Assembly: GCA_903870245.1 (NCBI GenBank)
Contig: CAIQCB010000043.1
Span: 1-64,000, forward strand
DNA: 64,000 bases
Direction of reading: 5' to 3'
Source: an uncultured Methylocystaceae bacterium
Lineage (GTDB): Bacteria > Pseudomonadota > Alphaproteobacteria > Rhizobiales > Beijerinckiaceae
The notes under the pieces: model-generated
Told to the model about the DNA's origin: nothing
Database searches by the model: none
Seen by the model: only the letters and a program-made list of their open reading frames with translations
Shown: one piece after another, positions 16,602-25,812 of the stretch
Position numbering within the stretch: the stretch's first letter is position 1
How the letters are laid out: each line of letters opens with the position of its first letter
Translations under genes and position numbers: made by a program

Positions 16602-18443
16602 CTAACTGACGGGCAGAACGCGTCCCTCGTGAACAGTGCCCCAGACGGAGATATCTTTTATTTTCCCCGCATCAACGGTCAGAGGATTTCCATCCAGGAT
16701 ACTAAAATTCGCAAGCTTGCCGGGCACAATACTGCCCAAGTCTTTTTCCATTCGCAATGAATGAGCTGCGTCGAGCGTTACTCCCCTGAGCGCCCCCAGT
16801 CTTGAGCAACGCTGATCAGGCCCAGCCGTCCGTCCCGAGACTGTAGTACGGTTAACTGCACAATGCATCAGGAACAGAGGCTGACCGGGCGCCATCGGCA
16901 TGTCCGAGTGAAGAGAAAAGGAAATGCCGGCTCGTTCAATATCACCCAGTCTCACCATATTGTCGGCCCGTGTGGGCCCAAGGCCCTCCTTGGCGTAGGC
17001 GTCAGCCAGTGCGTGGACATAGTATGGGTTTCCGCTGACGATCACGCCAAGCCGCCTCATACGTTTGACTTGATCCTTTTGCGAAACAGCAAGGTGGATA
17101 GCAACAGTGCGGTGATCAGCACGCGGGTGACGACGCATGTTAGTTTCTACATTTGCGAGAACCATGTCCAGACCGGCGTCGCCATTCACATGGACGTGTA
17201 TTTGGTAATCAGCGTCCCAGTAGGTCTTAAAAGCGCGTGCAAAGAATTCCGGATCCATGATCCATTCGCCATGGCCCCCGCCGAGATACGGTTCCCGGAC
17301 CTGCATCGCTAGAGAATAGATGGCGCCGTCAGCGAAAAGCTTGACTGCTTGAGGTATCATGGCCGTCATGCCCTCGCCCCAACCGAGCACCTTCTCTGTC
17401 TCGCGGATCGTAGTTTTCGGGAAAGCCGCATTGATCGATTTCCCGTCAGGAATGAAATAGAAACGAAAAGGATTGTCGCGCCGGGACAGGACGGCGTTTT
17501 GAGCATCCTGCAGCTCTTTCGAAAATAATCCGCCAGGTTCGCATCCAAGTGTAACCCCATTGGCGTGATAATAGCGAACCACAAATTCAAGGCCGCGCCT
17601 GAGCCGATCGGGTGTGGCGATTGCAGGCAGCAGTTTAGGAATTACGCCGAACATCCCTCCTTCCCAAAAATGACCCTCTTCGAGGTTGCATTGCTTTTGG
17701 GCGGCGTCAGATAGGGTGGCGATGAAGGCTGCATCGATACCATAAGACTCTAGAGCCCTGGTGTTGACTGTGAACTCATGGGCGGATCTGTGCCAAACGA
17801 TTATGGGGCGGGCACTACTGATACGATCAAGATCGGCGCGGGTTAGCGAGCCATGGAACACAGGGTGATAGCCCCATGTAATCAACAATTCTGAAGAATC
17901 TTTTAGCCTCGCATTGGCGTCTGCAAGCCTCTTGCGATATTCGCCGGAGTTATTCGCAGCTGGAATAACGCCCGACGGCAAAACCCAATTTTCGATGGCG
18001 ATGATCTCCGAAACCATCGTCAAGCCTGTCAGCAGCGGGTGATCATGCTGTGCGATCAAGCCAGGCGTGATTACTTTTCCCGAGAACGTCTCGTCAATCA
18101 CGTAAGGTTGGCTGCCGACCAATGCTTTTAAATCGTCAATGGAGCCAACGGCGAATATACGCTCTCCAACAACTGCGACGGCTGTGGCGGAAGGTCGATC
18201 GGGGTCGAGGGTGATAATTTCTCGCGCTCGATAGATCGTGATTAGCGGAGGCTTCTTCTGATCCAGCTTGTCAGCAAGATCCTGGAGCGATTCTGCCTTA
18301 CCAAGCGCGGGGGAGGAACCCACAGCCTCGCAGATCAGAGCGCCAGCAGTCGCGGTAGCCGCAGATTTCAATATCTGGCGGCGAGAGGGAAAGGTGTAAT
18401 TCCGGAAAGCTGCCGCAAACGCCGGGTTGCACACGATACACAT
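16602..18443 (-). CDS. Exported metal-dependent amidohydrolase (YtcJ/Amidohydro_3 type)
   Basis: 613 aa from the ATG at 18443, chosen because GGAGG lies 7-8 bases upstream; a longer frame starts at 18512. The N-terminus reads MCIVC, then a twin-arginine signal (SRRQILKSAATATAGA), so the protein is probably exported folded. The amidohydrolase body shows metal ligands in QHDHPLL, HVHVNGDAG and HSDMPM, and ends with the GSIVPGKLANFSIL composite-domain strand. The family hydrolyses C-N bonds of varied substrates; the actual substrate is unknown. The gene stands alone. Confidence 0.85.
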   Translation of the reverse strand: MCIVCNPAFAAAFRNYTFPSRRQILKSAATATAGALICEAVGSSPALGKAESLQDLADKLDQKKPPLITIYRAREIITLDPDRPSATAVAVVGERIFAVGSIDDLKALVGSQPYVIDETFSGKVITPGLIAQHDHPLLTGLTMVSEIIAIENWVLPSGVIPAANNSGEYRKRLADANARLKDSSELLITWGYHPVFHGSLTRADLDRISSARPIIVWHRSAHEFTVNTRALESYGIDAAFIATLSDAAQKQCNLEEGHFWEGGMFGVIPKLLPAIATPDRLRRGLEFVVRYYHANGVTLGCEPGGLFSKELQDAQNAVLSRRDNPFRFYFIPDGKSINAAFPKTTIRETEKVLGWGEGMTAMIPQAVKLFADGAIYSLAMQVREPYLGGGHGEWIMDPEFFARAFKTYWDADYQIHVHVNGDAGLDMVLANVETNMRRHPRADHRTVAIHLAVSQKDQVKRMRRLGVIVSGNPYYVHALADAYAKEGLGPTRADNMVRLGDIERAGISFSLHSDMPMAPGQPLFLMHCAVNRTTVSGRTAGPDQRCSRLGALRGVTLDAAHSLRMEKDLGSIVPGKLANFSILDGNPLTVDAGKIKDISVWGTVHEGRVLPVS

Positions 18444-18770
18444 ATCACTTGCCTCCGATATTGACTGGCGCATCGCGGGACAGTTTCCCCAAAACGATAC
18501 TCCCATCGGCATTTACTGCATCGAACGATGTCAGGTCCCTTCCTACAACAGGTCACCACTGTCGACCGCCAGGCAAACAACCTCAAGGTCTGGCAACTCA
18601 ATCCGTGTCTTATCAGAAACTTAAGAAAGCCCCCTAAAAATCAGGAAGCAAGCAGGAAGCGTTTGTTAGAAAAGCGGCGAAATCCTAGAGTTTTATGAAC
18701 AAACAGGGCGCTGATAATGGCTACTCAGCTTTTCTGACCAACGCTCACGACCACACTGATTTTCGCCCAG
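18444..18770. other. Intergenic region with the amidohydrolase promoter; no gene
   Basis: 327 bp between the GNAT gene stop and the amidohydrolase start. The only clear element is the amidohydrolase ribosome site (GCCTCC on the plus strand at about 18452). An inverted pair, AGAAAAGC and GCTTTTCT, lies near 18668 and 18728, about 50 bp apart, too far for a simple terminator. Nothing else is supported. Confidence 0.35.
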
Positions 18771-19958
18771 CTATTCTAAAGTAGTGAGTCTTCGAAATGG
18801 CAGAGCCTCCCGGGCAGTCTCGATGCCGGCTTCCACGGCCCGGGTCTCAGCGGTGAGATAATCGGCAACCGCGGCATGCAGCGCGGGATCGGCGAAAGCA
18901 TGCGCGGAATAGGTCTGGACTGGCTCGTAGCCGCGCAAAAGCTTGTGTTCGCCCTGGGCTCCAGCCTCGACGCGACGATATCCGCGCTGAATGGCGTAGT
19001 CGATCGCCTGATAATAACAAACCTCGAAATGCAAAAATGGTCGATCCTCAATCGCGCCCCAATTGCGGCCGTAGATGGCGTCATCCCCGAGAAAATTGAT
19101 CGCTCCGGCAATATAATTTTCGTCGCGTCTCGCCAGTATCAGCAGGATGCGGTCAGCCATTGTTGTCCCAACGCAATCAAAAAAACTTCGGGTCAGATAG
19201 GGGCGGCCCCATTTGCGCTCGGCCGTCGAGAGGTAAAATTGATAAAAGGCGTCCCAGTGCCGCTTTTGCAGATCGGCGCCGGTAAGAACATCAATTTCAA
19301 TATCCTCGCCCAAAGCTGCGCGGCGTTCGCGCCGGATCGCCTTGCGTTTGCGCGCCGAGAGGCGATCGAGAAAATCCTCGAAATCCCGATAGCCCGGGTT
19401 CAGGAAGTGGAACTGTTCGCCCACGCGGCGCAGGAAACCGTCCGTCTCCAGACCCTCGATTTCTAGCCGCGTTGGAAAATTGATGTGGATCGACGACGCG
19501 CCGACGGCCTCGCGCAGGCGACGCAGGGACTGGATCAACGTCTCCCGGGCGCCCTCCGGCGCATCGGCCGCCAGCAACAAACGGCGCCCCGTCGCCGGCG
19601 TAAAGGGGGCCGCGACCAGCAGTTTGGGATAATATTGGCCTCCCGCCCGTTGGTAGGCGTCAGCCCAGCCATGGTCGAAGACATATTCCCCCATGCTGTG
19701 GGCCTTGAGGTAGGTTGGCGATGCAGCGACGAGCCGACCCTTCGTTGTCTCGACCAACACATGCGCCGGACGCCAGCCTGTGCCGGGTCCAACACTGCCG
19801 GACGTCTCAAGCGCCGATAGAAATTGATGAGAAACAAAGGGGTTATATCCTTCGCCGGCATTAGCGCCCGAGGTTGGATTGGCGCATGCGTTCCAGGCCT
19901 CGGGAGATATGGCCGCGAGGGAGGGCGCGAAACGCATGTTGAGGGAGCTGGAGGACAT
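18771..19958 (-). CDS. GNAT/FemAB-like peptidoglycan-related acetyltransferase (COG3146)
   Basis: 395 aa from the ATG at 19958, with GAGAG just upstream; a longer in-frame start exists at 20090 but adds non-family sequence and overlaps the 20062 gene. The sequence matches the widespread proteobacterial GNAT family protein that is distantly related to FemAB aminoacyltransferases: FVSHQFLSALE near the N-terminus, FHFLNPGYRDFEDFLDRLSARKRK in the middle, and EAGAQGEHKLLRGY near the C-terminus. Its biochemical role is not established. Confidence 0.88.
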   Translation of the reverse strand: MSSSSLNMRFAPSLAAISPEAWNACANPTSGANAGEGYNPFVSHQFLSALETSGSVGPGTGWRPAHVLVETTKGRLVAASPTYLKAHSMGEYVFDHGWADAYQRAGGQYYPKLLVAAPFTPATGRRLLLAADAPEGARETLIQSLRRLREAVGASSIHINFPTRLEIEGLETDGFLRRVGEQFHFLNPGYRDFEDFLDRLSARKRKAIRRERRAALGEDIEIDVLTGADLQKRHWDAFYQFYLSTAERKWGRPYLTRSFFDCVGTTMADRILLILARRDENYIAGAINFLGDDAIYGRNWGAIEDRPFLHFEVCYYQAIDYAIQRGYRRVEAGAQGEHKLLRGYEPVQTYSAHAFADPALHAAVADYLTAETRAVEAGIETAREALPFRRLTTLE

Positions 19959-20061
19959 GTCTCTCGTATAAAAAGAGCGCGCAGAGACTTTGAACAGGTT
20001 GAGAAAGCCGATCCCCGCCCGATGTTCGAAGTAGGAGCCGCTGACCGAGGGAGTTTTCGTC

Positions 20062-20271
20062 TTGCCCCAGGAACTTGGTAAAAAAGTCACCCAGAATCAG
20101 GAACGAAGCCAAAAGCCCTTGTGGTTTGCAATCGCCGGACTTGTGGTGAGCGTGTTCAGCTACAGCATGAGCGACCTTATGGTCGGGGATGTGGTGTTCT
20201 GGATCGGGCTTTGCTTCGCCGCTATCGCGCTGATTTACTGGTTTGTGAACCCGCGCCACGGACTAATGTGA
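20062..20271 (+). CDS. Small two-helix membrane protein (TTG start)
   Basis: 69 aa. A TTG start is preceded by GAGGGAG about 8 bases upstream. After a polar head (residues 1-18) come two hydrophobic helices (about 20-39 and 41-62) and a basic end (NPRHGLM), giving a likely N-in/C-in hairpin. It is divergent from the GNAT gene and lies about 85 bp before dsbA on the same strand, so it may be transcribed with dsbA. Function unknown. Confidence 0.55.
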   Translation: MPQELGKKVTQNQERSQKPLWFAIAGLVVSVFSYSMSDLMVGDVVFWIGLCFAAIALIYWFVNPRHGLM

Positions 20272-20356
20272 GCCCAGGGCGCTCGCCTCTCTTGTTTGGC
20301 GACAGGGACGAAACACATTAATGTCTCCTGTCCCCAGACCAGGAGATGGATCTGAC

Positions 20357-21016
20357 ATGGCTTTTTTTGTTTCCGAAATCACCCGTCGCAGCCTGCTGGC
20401 CACCGCCATGGGCGTCCTGGCCCTCTCTATTGGTCCCGCCCGGGCCGAGAAGGCCGGATCGGGGTCTTTTCCCATCGCCGAGTTGATGGCGCCCAACGCC
20501 TTGCCGGACATCGCCGAGGGCAAGGCGGACGCGCCTGTGACGATCATCGAATACGCCTCGATGACCTGCACCCACTGCGCGGCCTTCCACCAGAATGTCT
20601 TTGGAGATTTGAAGAAAAATTACATCGATACCGGCAAGGTCCGCTTTATATTGCGCGAATTTCCGCTGGACCCGCTCGCCACCGCCGCCTTCATGCTGGC
20701 GCGCGAGCTGGGCGAGGATAAACGCGACGCTGCGGTCAATCTTCTCTTCTCTCAACAGAAAAACTGGGCTTTCGTCGACAAGCCGCTCGATGGTCTGGCG
20801 AATGTCCTGAAACAAGCGGGTATGGGCCAGGAACGTTTCGAGGCGATCCTCAAGGATCAGGCGCTTTATGAAAAGGTGAACAAGGTTCGAGACAGGGCCG
20901 CCGAGAAATTCGGCGTTAATTCGACGCCGACCTTCTTCGTTAATGGCGAGAAATATACGGGCGAGGTCTCTCTCGCTGACATCGACAAAATCATCGCGGC
21001 CAGGACAGGCAAGTAA
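20357..21016 (+). CDS. DsbA-family thiol:disulfide oxidoreductase
   Basis: 219 aa from the ATG at 20357, which has AGGAGA about 10 bases upstream. Residues 1-30 form an export signal with a twin-arginine look (ITRRSLLATAMG) ending ARA. The thioredoxin fold has the active site Cys71-Thr-His-Cys74 and the cis-proline loop NSTPTFFVNG. It belongs to the DsbA/Com1-like group common in Alphaproteobacteria and should introduce or isomerise disulfides in periplasmic proteins. It ends 26 bp before a strong terminator. Confidence 0.93.
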   Translation: MAFFVSEITRRSLLATAMGVLALSIGPARAEKAGSGSFPIAELMAPNALPDIAEGKADAPVTIIEYASMTCTHCAAFHQNVFGDLKKNYIDTGKVRFILREFPLDPLATAAFMLARELGEDKRDAAVNLLFSQQKNWAFVDKPLDGLANVLKQAGMGQERFEAILKDQALYEKVNKVRDRAAEKFGVNSTPTFFVNGEKYTGEVSLADIDKIIAARTGK

Positions 21017-21041
21017 ATTCGCTTTATCGGCTGCGCAGGCG

Positions 21042-21072
21042 AATTGGCCGGGCCCGTCCCGGCCAATTTCTT
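21042..21072 (+). terminator. Strong intrinsic-type hairpin between dsbA-like gene and recR
   Basis: AATTGGCCGGG at 21042-21052 pairs perfectly with CCCGGCCAATT at 21058-21068 around a 5-base loop, followed by TTCTT. It lies between convergent genes and, being nearly symmetric (AATT on both sides), could stop transcription from both directions. Confidence 0.75.
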
Positions 21073-21090
21073 ATGAACATCATCGACGCA

Positions 21091-21696
21091 TTAAAAGCTG
21101 CTTCGCCTCTCCAGCGCCGCCGCCAGCGTGCCTTCGTCGAGATAATCGAGTTCCCCGCCGACCGGCACGCCATGCGCCAGTCGCGTTACTTTCACGCCAT
21201 GCGGTTGCAGCAAGTCGGCGATATAATGCGCTGTCGTCTGGCCATCGACTGTAGCGTTGACCGCGAGCACCACCTCGCCGACCGCGCCGGCGCGCAAACG
21301 CTCGATCAGCGCGGCGATCGTCAAATCGTCGGGGCCGACGCCATCGAGCGGCGAGAGCACGCCGCCCAACACATGATAACGCGCATTGAGCAGTCCTGCC
21401 CGCTCCAGAGCCCAGAGGTCAGCGACGGTCTCGACGACCACGAGTATCGAGGCGTCGCGTCGGGGGTCGCGACAGATCGTGCAGGGATCGCTGGTGTCGA
21501 TGTTGCCGCAGGTCGAACAGATCAGGATACGCTCACGCGCCGCCAGCATGGCGTCAGCCAGCGGCGCCAGCAATTCTTCGCGCTTTCGAATCAGATGCAG
21601 CGTCGCCCGACGCGCCGATCGCGGCCCGAGCCCCGGCAATCGGGCCAGCAATTGAACGAGCCGTTCGATTTCCGGTCCGGCGACACGGTCCGCCAT
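21091..21696 (-). CDS. recR: Recombination mediator protein RecR
   Basis: 201 aa, standard length. It acts with RecO and RecF to load RecA at gaps. Visible domains: an N-terminal helix-hairpin-helix ([16 protein letters not shown]), the four-Cys zinc finger [13 protein letters not shown]-x2-C, and the Toprim domain ([15 protein letters not shown]) with a Walker-B-like C-terminal loop. It is third in the operon dnaX-ybaB-recR, starting 1 bp after ybaB ends. Confidence 0.97.
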   Translation of the reverse strand: MADRVAGPEIERLVQLLARLPGLGPRSARRATLHLIRKREELLAPLADAMLAARERILICSTCGNIDTSDPCTICRDPRRDASILVVVETVADLWALERAGLLNARYHVLGGVLSPLDGVGPDDLTIAALIERLRAGAVGEVVLAVNATVDGQTTAHYIADLLQPHGVKVTRLAHGVPVGGELDYLDEGTLAAALERRSSF

Positions 21697-21697
21697 G

Positions 21698-22024
21698 TCA
21701 GCCGAACGGCAGCTTGAAGCCCGGCGGCAATTGCAGCCCGCCAGTCAATTCCTTCATTTTCTCGGCCATCGCCTCTTCCGCCTTGCCGCGGGCCTGCAAA
21801 TGCGCGCTGACAATCAGATCTTCGAGGATTTCCTTTTGGTCCGGCGCCAACAGGCCCGGATCGATCTCGACGGCCTTGAGCGCCCCCTTGGCGGTGAGGC
21901 GCAGCTTCACCAGTCCGCCGCCGGCCGCGCCTTCCACTTCTATATTGTCAAGTTCTAGCTGGGTTTCGGCCATTTTGGCCTGCATCTGCTGCGCCTGTTT
22001 CATCAGGCCCATGAAATCCATCAT
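21698..22024 (-). CDS. YbaB/EbfC nucleoid-associated protein
   Basis: 108 aa, a small dimeric DNA-binding protein. It opens [20 protein letters not shown], the usual amphipathic helix of the family, and continues with the [13 protein letters not shown] beta-hairpin. It sits between dnaX (11 bp gap) and recR (1 bp gap), the conserved dnaX-ybaB-recR order. Confidence 0.95.
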   Translation of the reverse strand: MMDFMGLMKQAQQMQAKMAETQLELDNIEVEGAAGGGLVKLRLTAKGALKAVEIDPGLLAPDQKEILEDLIVSAHLQARGKAEEAMAEKMKELTGGLQLPPGFKLPFG

Positions 22025-22035
22025 TTCAATGCTCC

Positions 22036-23898
22036 TCAGTCCTCTTCGATGGGGCTCGGGTCGTCCCAGACCTCGTCCTCCGCCGGCGTGACGACCCCCG
22101 ACATTTCGGCGCCATCGGCGCGGCTGCGCACGGCGATGATCTGCGCTCCGGGGAAATGCGCCAGCACGGCGGCGACCATCGGATCGGCTTCGAGGCTCGA
22201 TCGGCGCGCCTGCTCTTCGGCGGCGCGGCGCTCCTTCAGCGTCGGCGCGCCGCCAGCGGCGACAATGGACACGACCCAGCGCTCATTCGTCCAGGCCTGC
22301 AATTTTTGGGTCAGCGTCGAGGCAAGGTCGCGCGCCCCGCCCGGAGCCAGTTCGAATTCGATGCGGCCGGACTCAAAGCGCACGAGTCGCACATCGGAGT
22401 CGAGCGCCAGCTTCAGGCGCATGTCACGCTTCTCCTCCGCCAGCGCAACCAGCGCCTCGAAACTGGAGATCGTCGTTGTCTTCGCGACCGGCTCCGCGAT
22501 GACTGTCGCCGGTAGCGTCGCCAGTTGCGCGCGCGGCGCGGATGACGCGATACGCCCCGTCGTGGTTCCCCCGCCCGTGCGCGGAGACACGCTGGCCGGG
22601 GACGATGATCCGGTCGCAACCGTCGGGCCACTGGTCAGCATGAGTTGCTTCAAGGCCTCGCCCGGGGTCGGCAGGTCGGCGGCGTAGGCGAGCCGCACCA
22701 AAACCATGTCAGCAGCCTGTAAGGGGCGCTGCGAAGCGCGCAGCTCGTCGACGCCCTTCATCAAAATTTGCCAGGCGCGGTTCAGCGCCGGGATAGAGAG
22801 CTTCTCAGCCGCCGCACGGCCGCGTGTTTTTTCCTCAGGCGTCAACGCCGACGACTCCGCCGTTTCCGGAGCCAGCTTGAAACGTGTTGCGAGATGCGCG
22901 AATTCCGCCATTTCGATCAGCGCCTGCGCCGGATCGGCGCCGCCATTGTATTGGTCCTCCAGCAGGGCGATGGCGGTCGCTACATCGCCGGCCATCGTCG
23001 CCTCGAACAGGTCGATTACGCGCGCCTTGTCGGCGACGCCGAGCATCAAGCGCAAATCATTCGCGACAATCGAGCCGTCCTGGCCATGCGCTGCGCCAAA
23101 GGCGATGGCCTGATCAAGCAGGGATAACGCATCGCGAACCGACCCCTCAGCCGCTCTCGCGATCATCGCAAGCGCATCTGGCTCGATCATCACCTGTTCG
23201 GCTTCGCAGATCCTGCGCAAATGGTCGGCCAGCAAACCGGCGTCGATGCGCCGTAGATCAAAGCGCTGACATCGCGATCGCACGGTCACCGGGACCTTGT
23301 CGATTTCCGTCGTCGCAAAGATAAATTTCACATGTTCCGGTGGTTCCTCAAGGGTCTTCAACAGGCCATTGAAAGCAGCCTTGGAGAGCATGTGCACTTC
23401 ATCGACGATGTAGACCTTGGTTCGCGCCATGACAGGGCGGTAGCGCGCATTGTCGATAATTTCGCGCACGTCGTCGATGCCGGTATGCGAGGCCGCGTCC
23501 ATTTCAAGGACATCGACATGCCGCGAGTCGATAATCGCCTGACAATGCACGCCCAGCGCCGGCATATGGATTGTCGGCCGGTTGATCGCGGCCTGCCCCT
23601 CAGACGCCGGCAATTCGTAATTGAAAGCCCGTGCGAGAATGCGCGCGGTCGTCGTCTTGCCGACGCCGCGCACGCCGGTCAAAAGATAGGCTTGGTGAAT
23701 TCGGCCCAGGTCGAAAGCGTTTTCCAGCGTCCGAACCATCGGCTCCTGGCCGATAAGATCCGCGAAACTGGAAGGTCGATATTTGCGGGCCAGCACCCGG
23801 TAGGCGGGCGCTTCGCCTGCCGAAAACAGGACGGGAGTCTCCGCGGGCGGAATCGTTGAGCCCGGCGGGTCGTGCTCATGGTCCATGCTGCTGGTCAA
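22036..23898 (-). CDS. dnaX: DNA polymerase III subunit gamma/tau
   Basis: 620 aa. The clamp-loader ATPase has Walker A GVRGVGKTT (residues 75-83), the Walker B motif DEVH (166-169), and the sensor-1 region ATTEIDKVPVTVRSRC. The zinc-module region that in E. coli carries four Cys keeps only Cys119 (GVHCQAI), as I recall for other alphaproteobacteria. The C-terminal third is a variable linker plus tau-like domain. No slippery A6G sequence is seen at the gamma-length position, so a short gamma form by frameshifting is not predicted. A second possible start lies four codons in (23886). Confidence 0.96.
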   Translation of the reverse strand: MTSSMDHEHDPPGSTIPPAETPVLFSAGEAPAYRVLARKYRPSSFADLIGQEPMVRTLENAFDLGRIHQAYLLTGVRGVGKTTTARILARAFNYELPASEGQAAINRPTIHMPALGVHCQAIIDSRHVDVLEMDAASHTGIDDVREIIDNARYRPVMARTKVYIVDEVHMLSKAAFNGLLKTLEEPPEHVKFIFATTEIDKVPVTVRSRCQRFDLRRIDAGLLADHLRRICEAEQVMIEPDALAMIARAAEGSVRDALSLLDQAIAFGAAHGQDGSIVANDLRLMLGVADKARVIDLFEATMAGDVATAIALLEDQYNGGADPAQALIEMAEFAHLATRFKLAPETAESSALTPEEKTRGRAAAEKLSIPALNRAWQILMKGVDELRASQRPLQAADMVLVRLAYAADLPTPGEALKQLMLTSGPTVATGSSSPASVSPRTGGGTTTGRIASSAPRAQLATLPATVIAEPVAKTTTISSFEALVALAEEKRDMRLKLALDSDVRLVRFESGRIEFELAPGGARDLASTLTQKLQAWTNERWVVSIVAAGGAPTLKERRAAEEQARRSSLEADPMVAAVLAHFPGAQIIAVRSRADGAEMSGVVTPAEDEVWDDPSPIEED

Positions 23899-23979
23899 TG
23901 GCGATCCGCGATCGGTCCGCGCCGGGCGGTCGACGCGGTCGGATGAACCGACCGCCGCCGCCTGCCGATGGCAAGGAAA

Positions 23980-24077
23980 GTGGGAGGCTGAACGAAGACC
24001 CGCCCAAGCTCGTTAGGGCTGCTTCCTTCCGGACCTGACCCGGTTGGCGAGTGAAGCGTCCACCGCCAACCTCCCAC
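23980..24077 (-). ncRNA. ffs: Signal recognition particle RNA (small 4.5S type)
   Basis: On the minus strand the sequence contains the near-universal SRP RNA core GGTCAGGTCCGGAAGGAAG followed by CAGCC, including the GGAA tetraloop and asymmetric loop that bind Ffh. The ends pair: GTGGGAGG (plus strand 23980-23987) with CCTCCCAC (24070-24077), giving a ~98-nt hairpin. It lies just upstream of dnaX on the same strand, its usual place in Rhizobiales. The RNA forms SRP with Ffh for co-translational membrane targeting. Confidence 0.95.
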
Positions 24078-24243
24078 TCTCTATCTGGCAGAGGCCGGGC
24101 CGGGTGGCAAGGGGGGCCAAACAGAGCCCGGGATGATGGCTTCGACGGCGTTAATGTTTTTGAGGCGGGAAGCGCGCGGGAGGATTTTGAAAAAGCGTCC
24201 GTTTGATAGATGGCGGGACTGAAAAACCAACACCCAGAATTGG

Positions 24244-24870
24244 CTAGGCGTGTCCTACGCCGGCGGACAGTCGGGCCGGATCGACGCCAATCGAGCGCAG
24301 GGCGCGATCATATTTTGTGTCGAGGCTTGAGTCGAACAATAGAGAAGGATCGGCCGGACAATGCAGCCAGCCATTGTGCTGCATTTCGTCTTCAAGCTGA
24401 CCGGCGTCCCATCCGGCGTATCCCAGCGCCAGCAGGGCCCGATTGGGCCCTCTGCCGGCGGCGATGGCGCGCAGGATGTCTATGGTCGCGGTCAGCGACA
24501 CCCTCTCGTCGATAGGCATGGTCGAGTTGTCGAGATGGAAATCCGGCGAGTGAAGGACAAAGCCGCGATCGGTCTGGACCGGCCCGCCCGTGAGAACCTG
24601 AATATTTTCGGCGCGGCGCGGGAGGCGAATGAGATCGTCGGGGGAAATGACGTTGAGCTGCACCAGCAGCTCGGGAAAGTTTTTGACGCGCGAGGGTTGA
24701 TTAACGACGATACCCATCGCGCCTTCATCGGAATGGGCGCAAAGATAGATCACCGATCGGGCGAAACGTTCGTCGCTTATGCCCGGCATCGCCACGAGCA
24801 GCTGACCGTCGAGAAAACTACTTTCCCGCGCAGGACGATCAGACGCTTGTGTGTGCTTCGAGCCGTGCAT
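24244..24870 (-). CDS. YqgE/AlgH family protein (UPF0301)
   Basis: 208 aa. It matches the YqgE/AlgH family throughout: [57 protein letters not shown] and [18 protein letters not shown]. The family is of unknown biochemical function, although AlgH has been linked to alginate regulation in Pseudomonas. It stands alone, upstream of the SRP RNA gene on the same strand. Confidence 0.95.
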   Translation of the reverse strand: MHGSKHTQASDRPARESSFLDGQLLVAMPGISDERFARSVIYLCAHSDEGAMGIVVNQPSRVKNFPELLVQLNVISPDDLIRLPRRAENIQVLTGGPVQTDRGFVLHSPDFHLDNSTMPIDERVSLTATIDILRAIAAGRGPNRALLALGYAGWDAGQLEDEMQHNGWLHCPADPSLLFDSSLDTKYDRALRSIGVDPARLSAGVGHA

Positions 24871-24950
24871 AGATTTATGCTACGCCCGATGAACTCACGC
24901 CACAAGCCGCAAGGGCGTTATAATTTTTTGAAAACGCTGCCAGGTGCGAC

Positions 24951-25808
24951 GTGATCGATTTACACTCCCGACAGGCCACGTTGGCCCCCGCAAGGGCCCT
25001 GCTGATCGCATCCCTCACGCTGACGATGGCGCTGGTTGGCGGAGCCGCCTGCGCGGCGCCAGCAGGCGCGCCGGAAGCCGCTACAGACGAATTCTCTTCG
25101 CCGCCATCGCGGGCGGCGGGCTCCTCGGCGCGTCTGTTGTCCAGCGGCCCGGCGACCGATGGGTTTTACCGCGCCGGGGTTGAGGTAGACCTCGATCCCG
25201 GGACCATCACCTATTGGCGATCCCCCGGTGAAGCCGGCGCGCCGCCGGTTTTCGATTTTTCCGGCTCCACCAATGTCGCGGCGGTCGATGTCGTCTATCC
25301 GGCGCCGAAACGCATTGAGGAGCAGGGAATTGTTGTCGCGGGTTACGACGCACAAGTCATCTTCCCGCTGAAAGTCGCGCCGCGCGATCCGAAGGCCCCG
25401 GTGAGCTTGAGCCTTTCCCTGCGCTATTCCGCGTGCGGCAAAATCTGTCTGCCGGCGCGCGCCGCTCTGTCGCTGGTTTTGCCTCAAACGGGCGTTTCGC
25501 CCTATGCCGCCGACATCGCCGAGGCGGCTCGCCGCGCCCCGCTACGCCTTGATCCGGCGCAATCGGAACAGGCCATCGCGCTCGACAAATCGGCATCGGA
25601 CCGCTGGCGACTTGTCTGGCGCGGCCATGGCAAGGCGGAGGCGGTTTTCCTTGAGGTTGCGGATCCGCTTTTCGTTGAGAGCGTTCCACGCGATGGCGGC
25701 TTCGACCTCAGGCTTTACGCCGGCGGCGCGGCCCCCGCCCCTGTTGCGGCGAGGGTAACGGTTTTGACCGATGGCGACGCCTATGAAGCAACGGTAACGC
25801 TTCGATAG
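24951..25808 (+). CDS. Stand-alone DsbD N-terminal (alpha) domain protein
   Basis: 285 aa starting GTG. A signal sequence covers residues ~10-36. The body matches the DsbD alpha-type immunoglobulin-like domain: DPGTITYWRSPGEAGAPPVFDFSGS, then LRYSACGKICLPA, whose CGKIC holds the cysteine pair that accepts electrons from a membrane partner. The membrane and thioredoxin domains of full DsbD are absent, so a separate CcdA/ScsB-like partner is expected elsewhere. It probably delivers reducing power to a periplasmic target. Confidence 0.85.
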   Translation: MIDLHSRQATLAPARALLIASLTLTMALVGGAACAAPAGAPEAATDEFSSPPSRAAGSSARLLSSGPATDGFYRAGVEVDLDPGTITYWRSPGEAGAPPVFDFSGSTNVAAVDVVYPAPKRIEEQGIVVAGYDAQVIFPLKVAPRDPKAPVSLSLSLRYSACGKICLPARAALSLVLPQTGVSPYAADIAEAARRAPLRLDPAQSEQAIALDKSASDRWRLVWRGHGKAEAVFLEVADPLFVESVPRDGGFDLRLYAGGAAPAPVAARVTVLTDGDAYEATVTLR

Positions 25809-25812
25809 AAAA

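Noticed and set aside
22600-22650. Programmed frameshift in dnaX giving a gamma form
   Set aside because: No A6G-like slippery heptamer was seen on the coding strand in this region.
23895-24077. Minus-strand frame over the SRP RNA
   Set aside because: The region is explained by the SRP RNA gene, whose core sequence and terminal pairing are clear.
25096-25200. Frameshift in the DsbD-like gene
   Set aside because: Two overlapping frames suggested it at first, but the main frame runs unbroken with family matches before and after.
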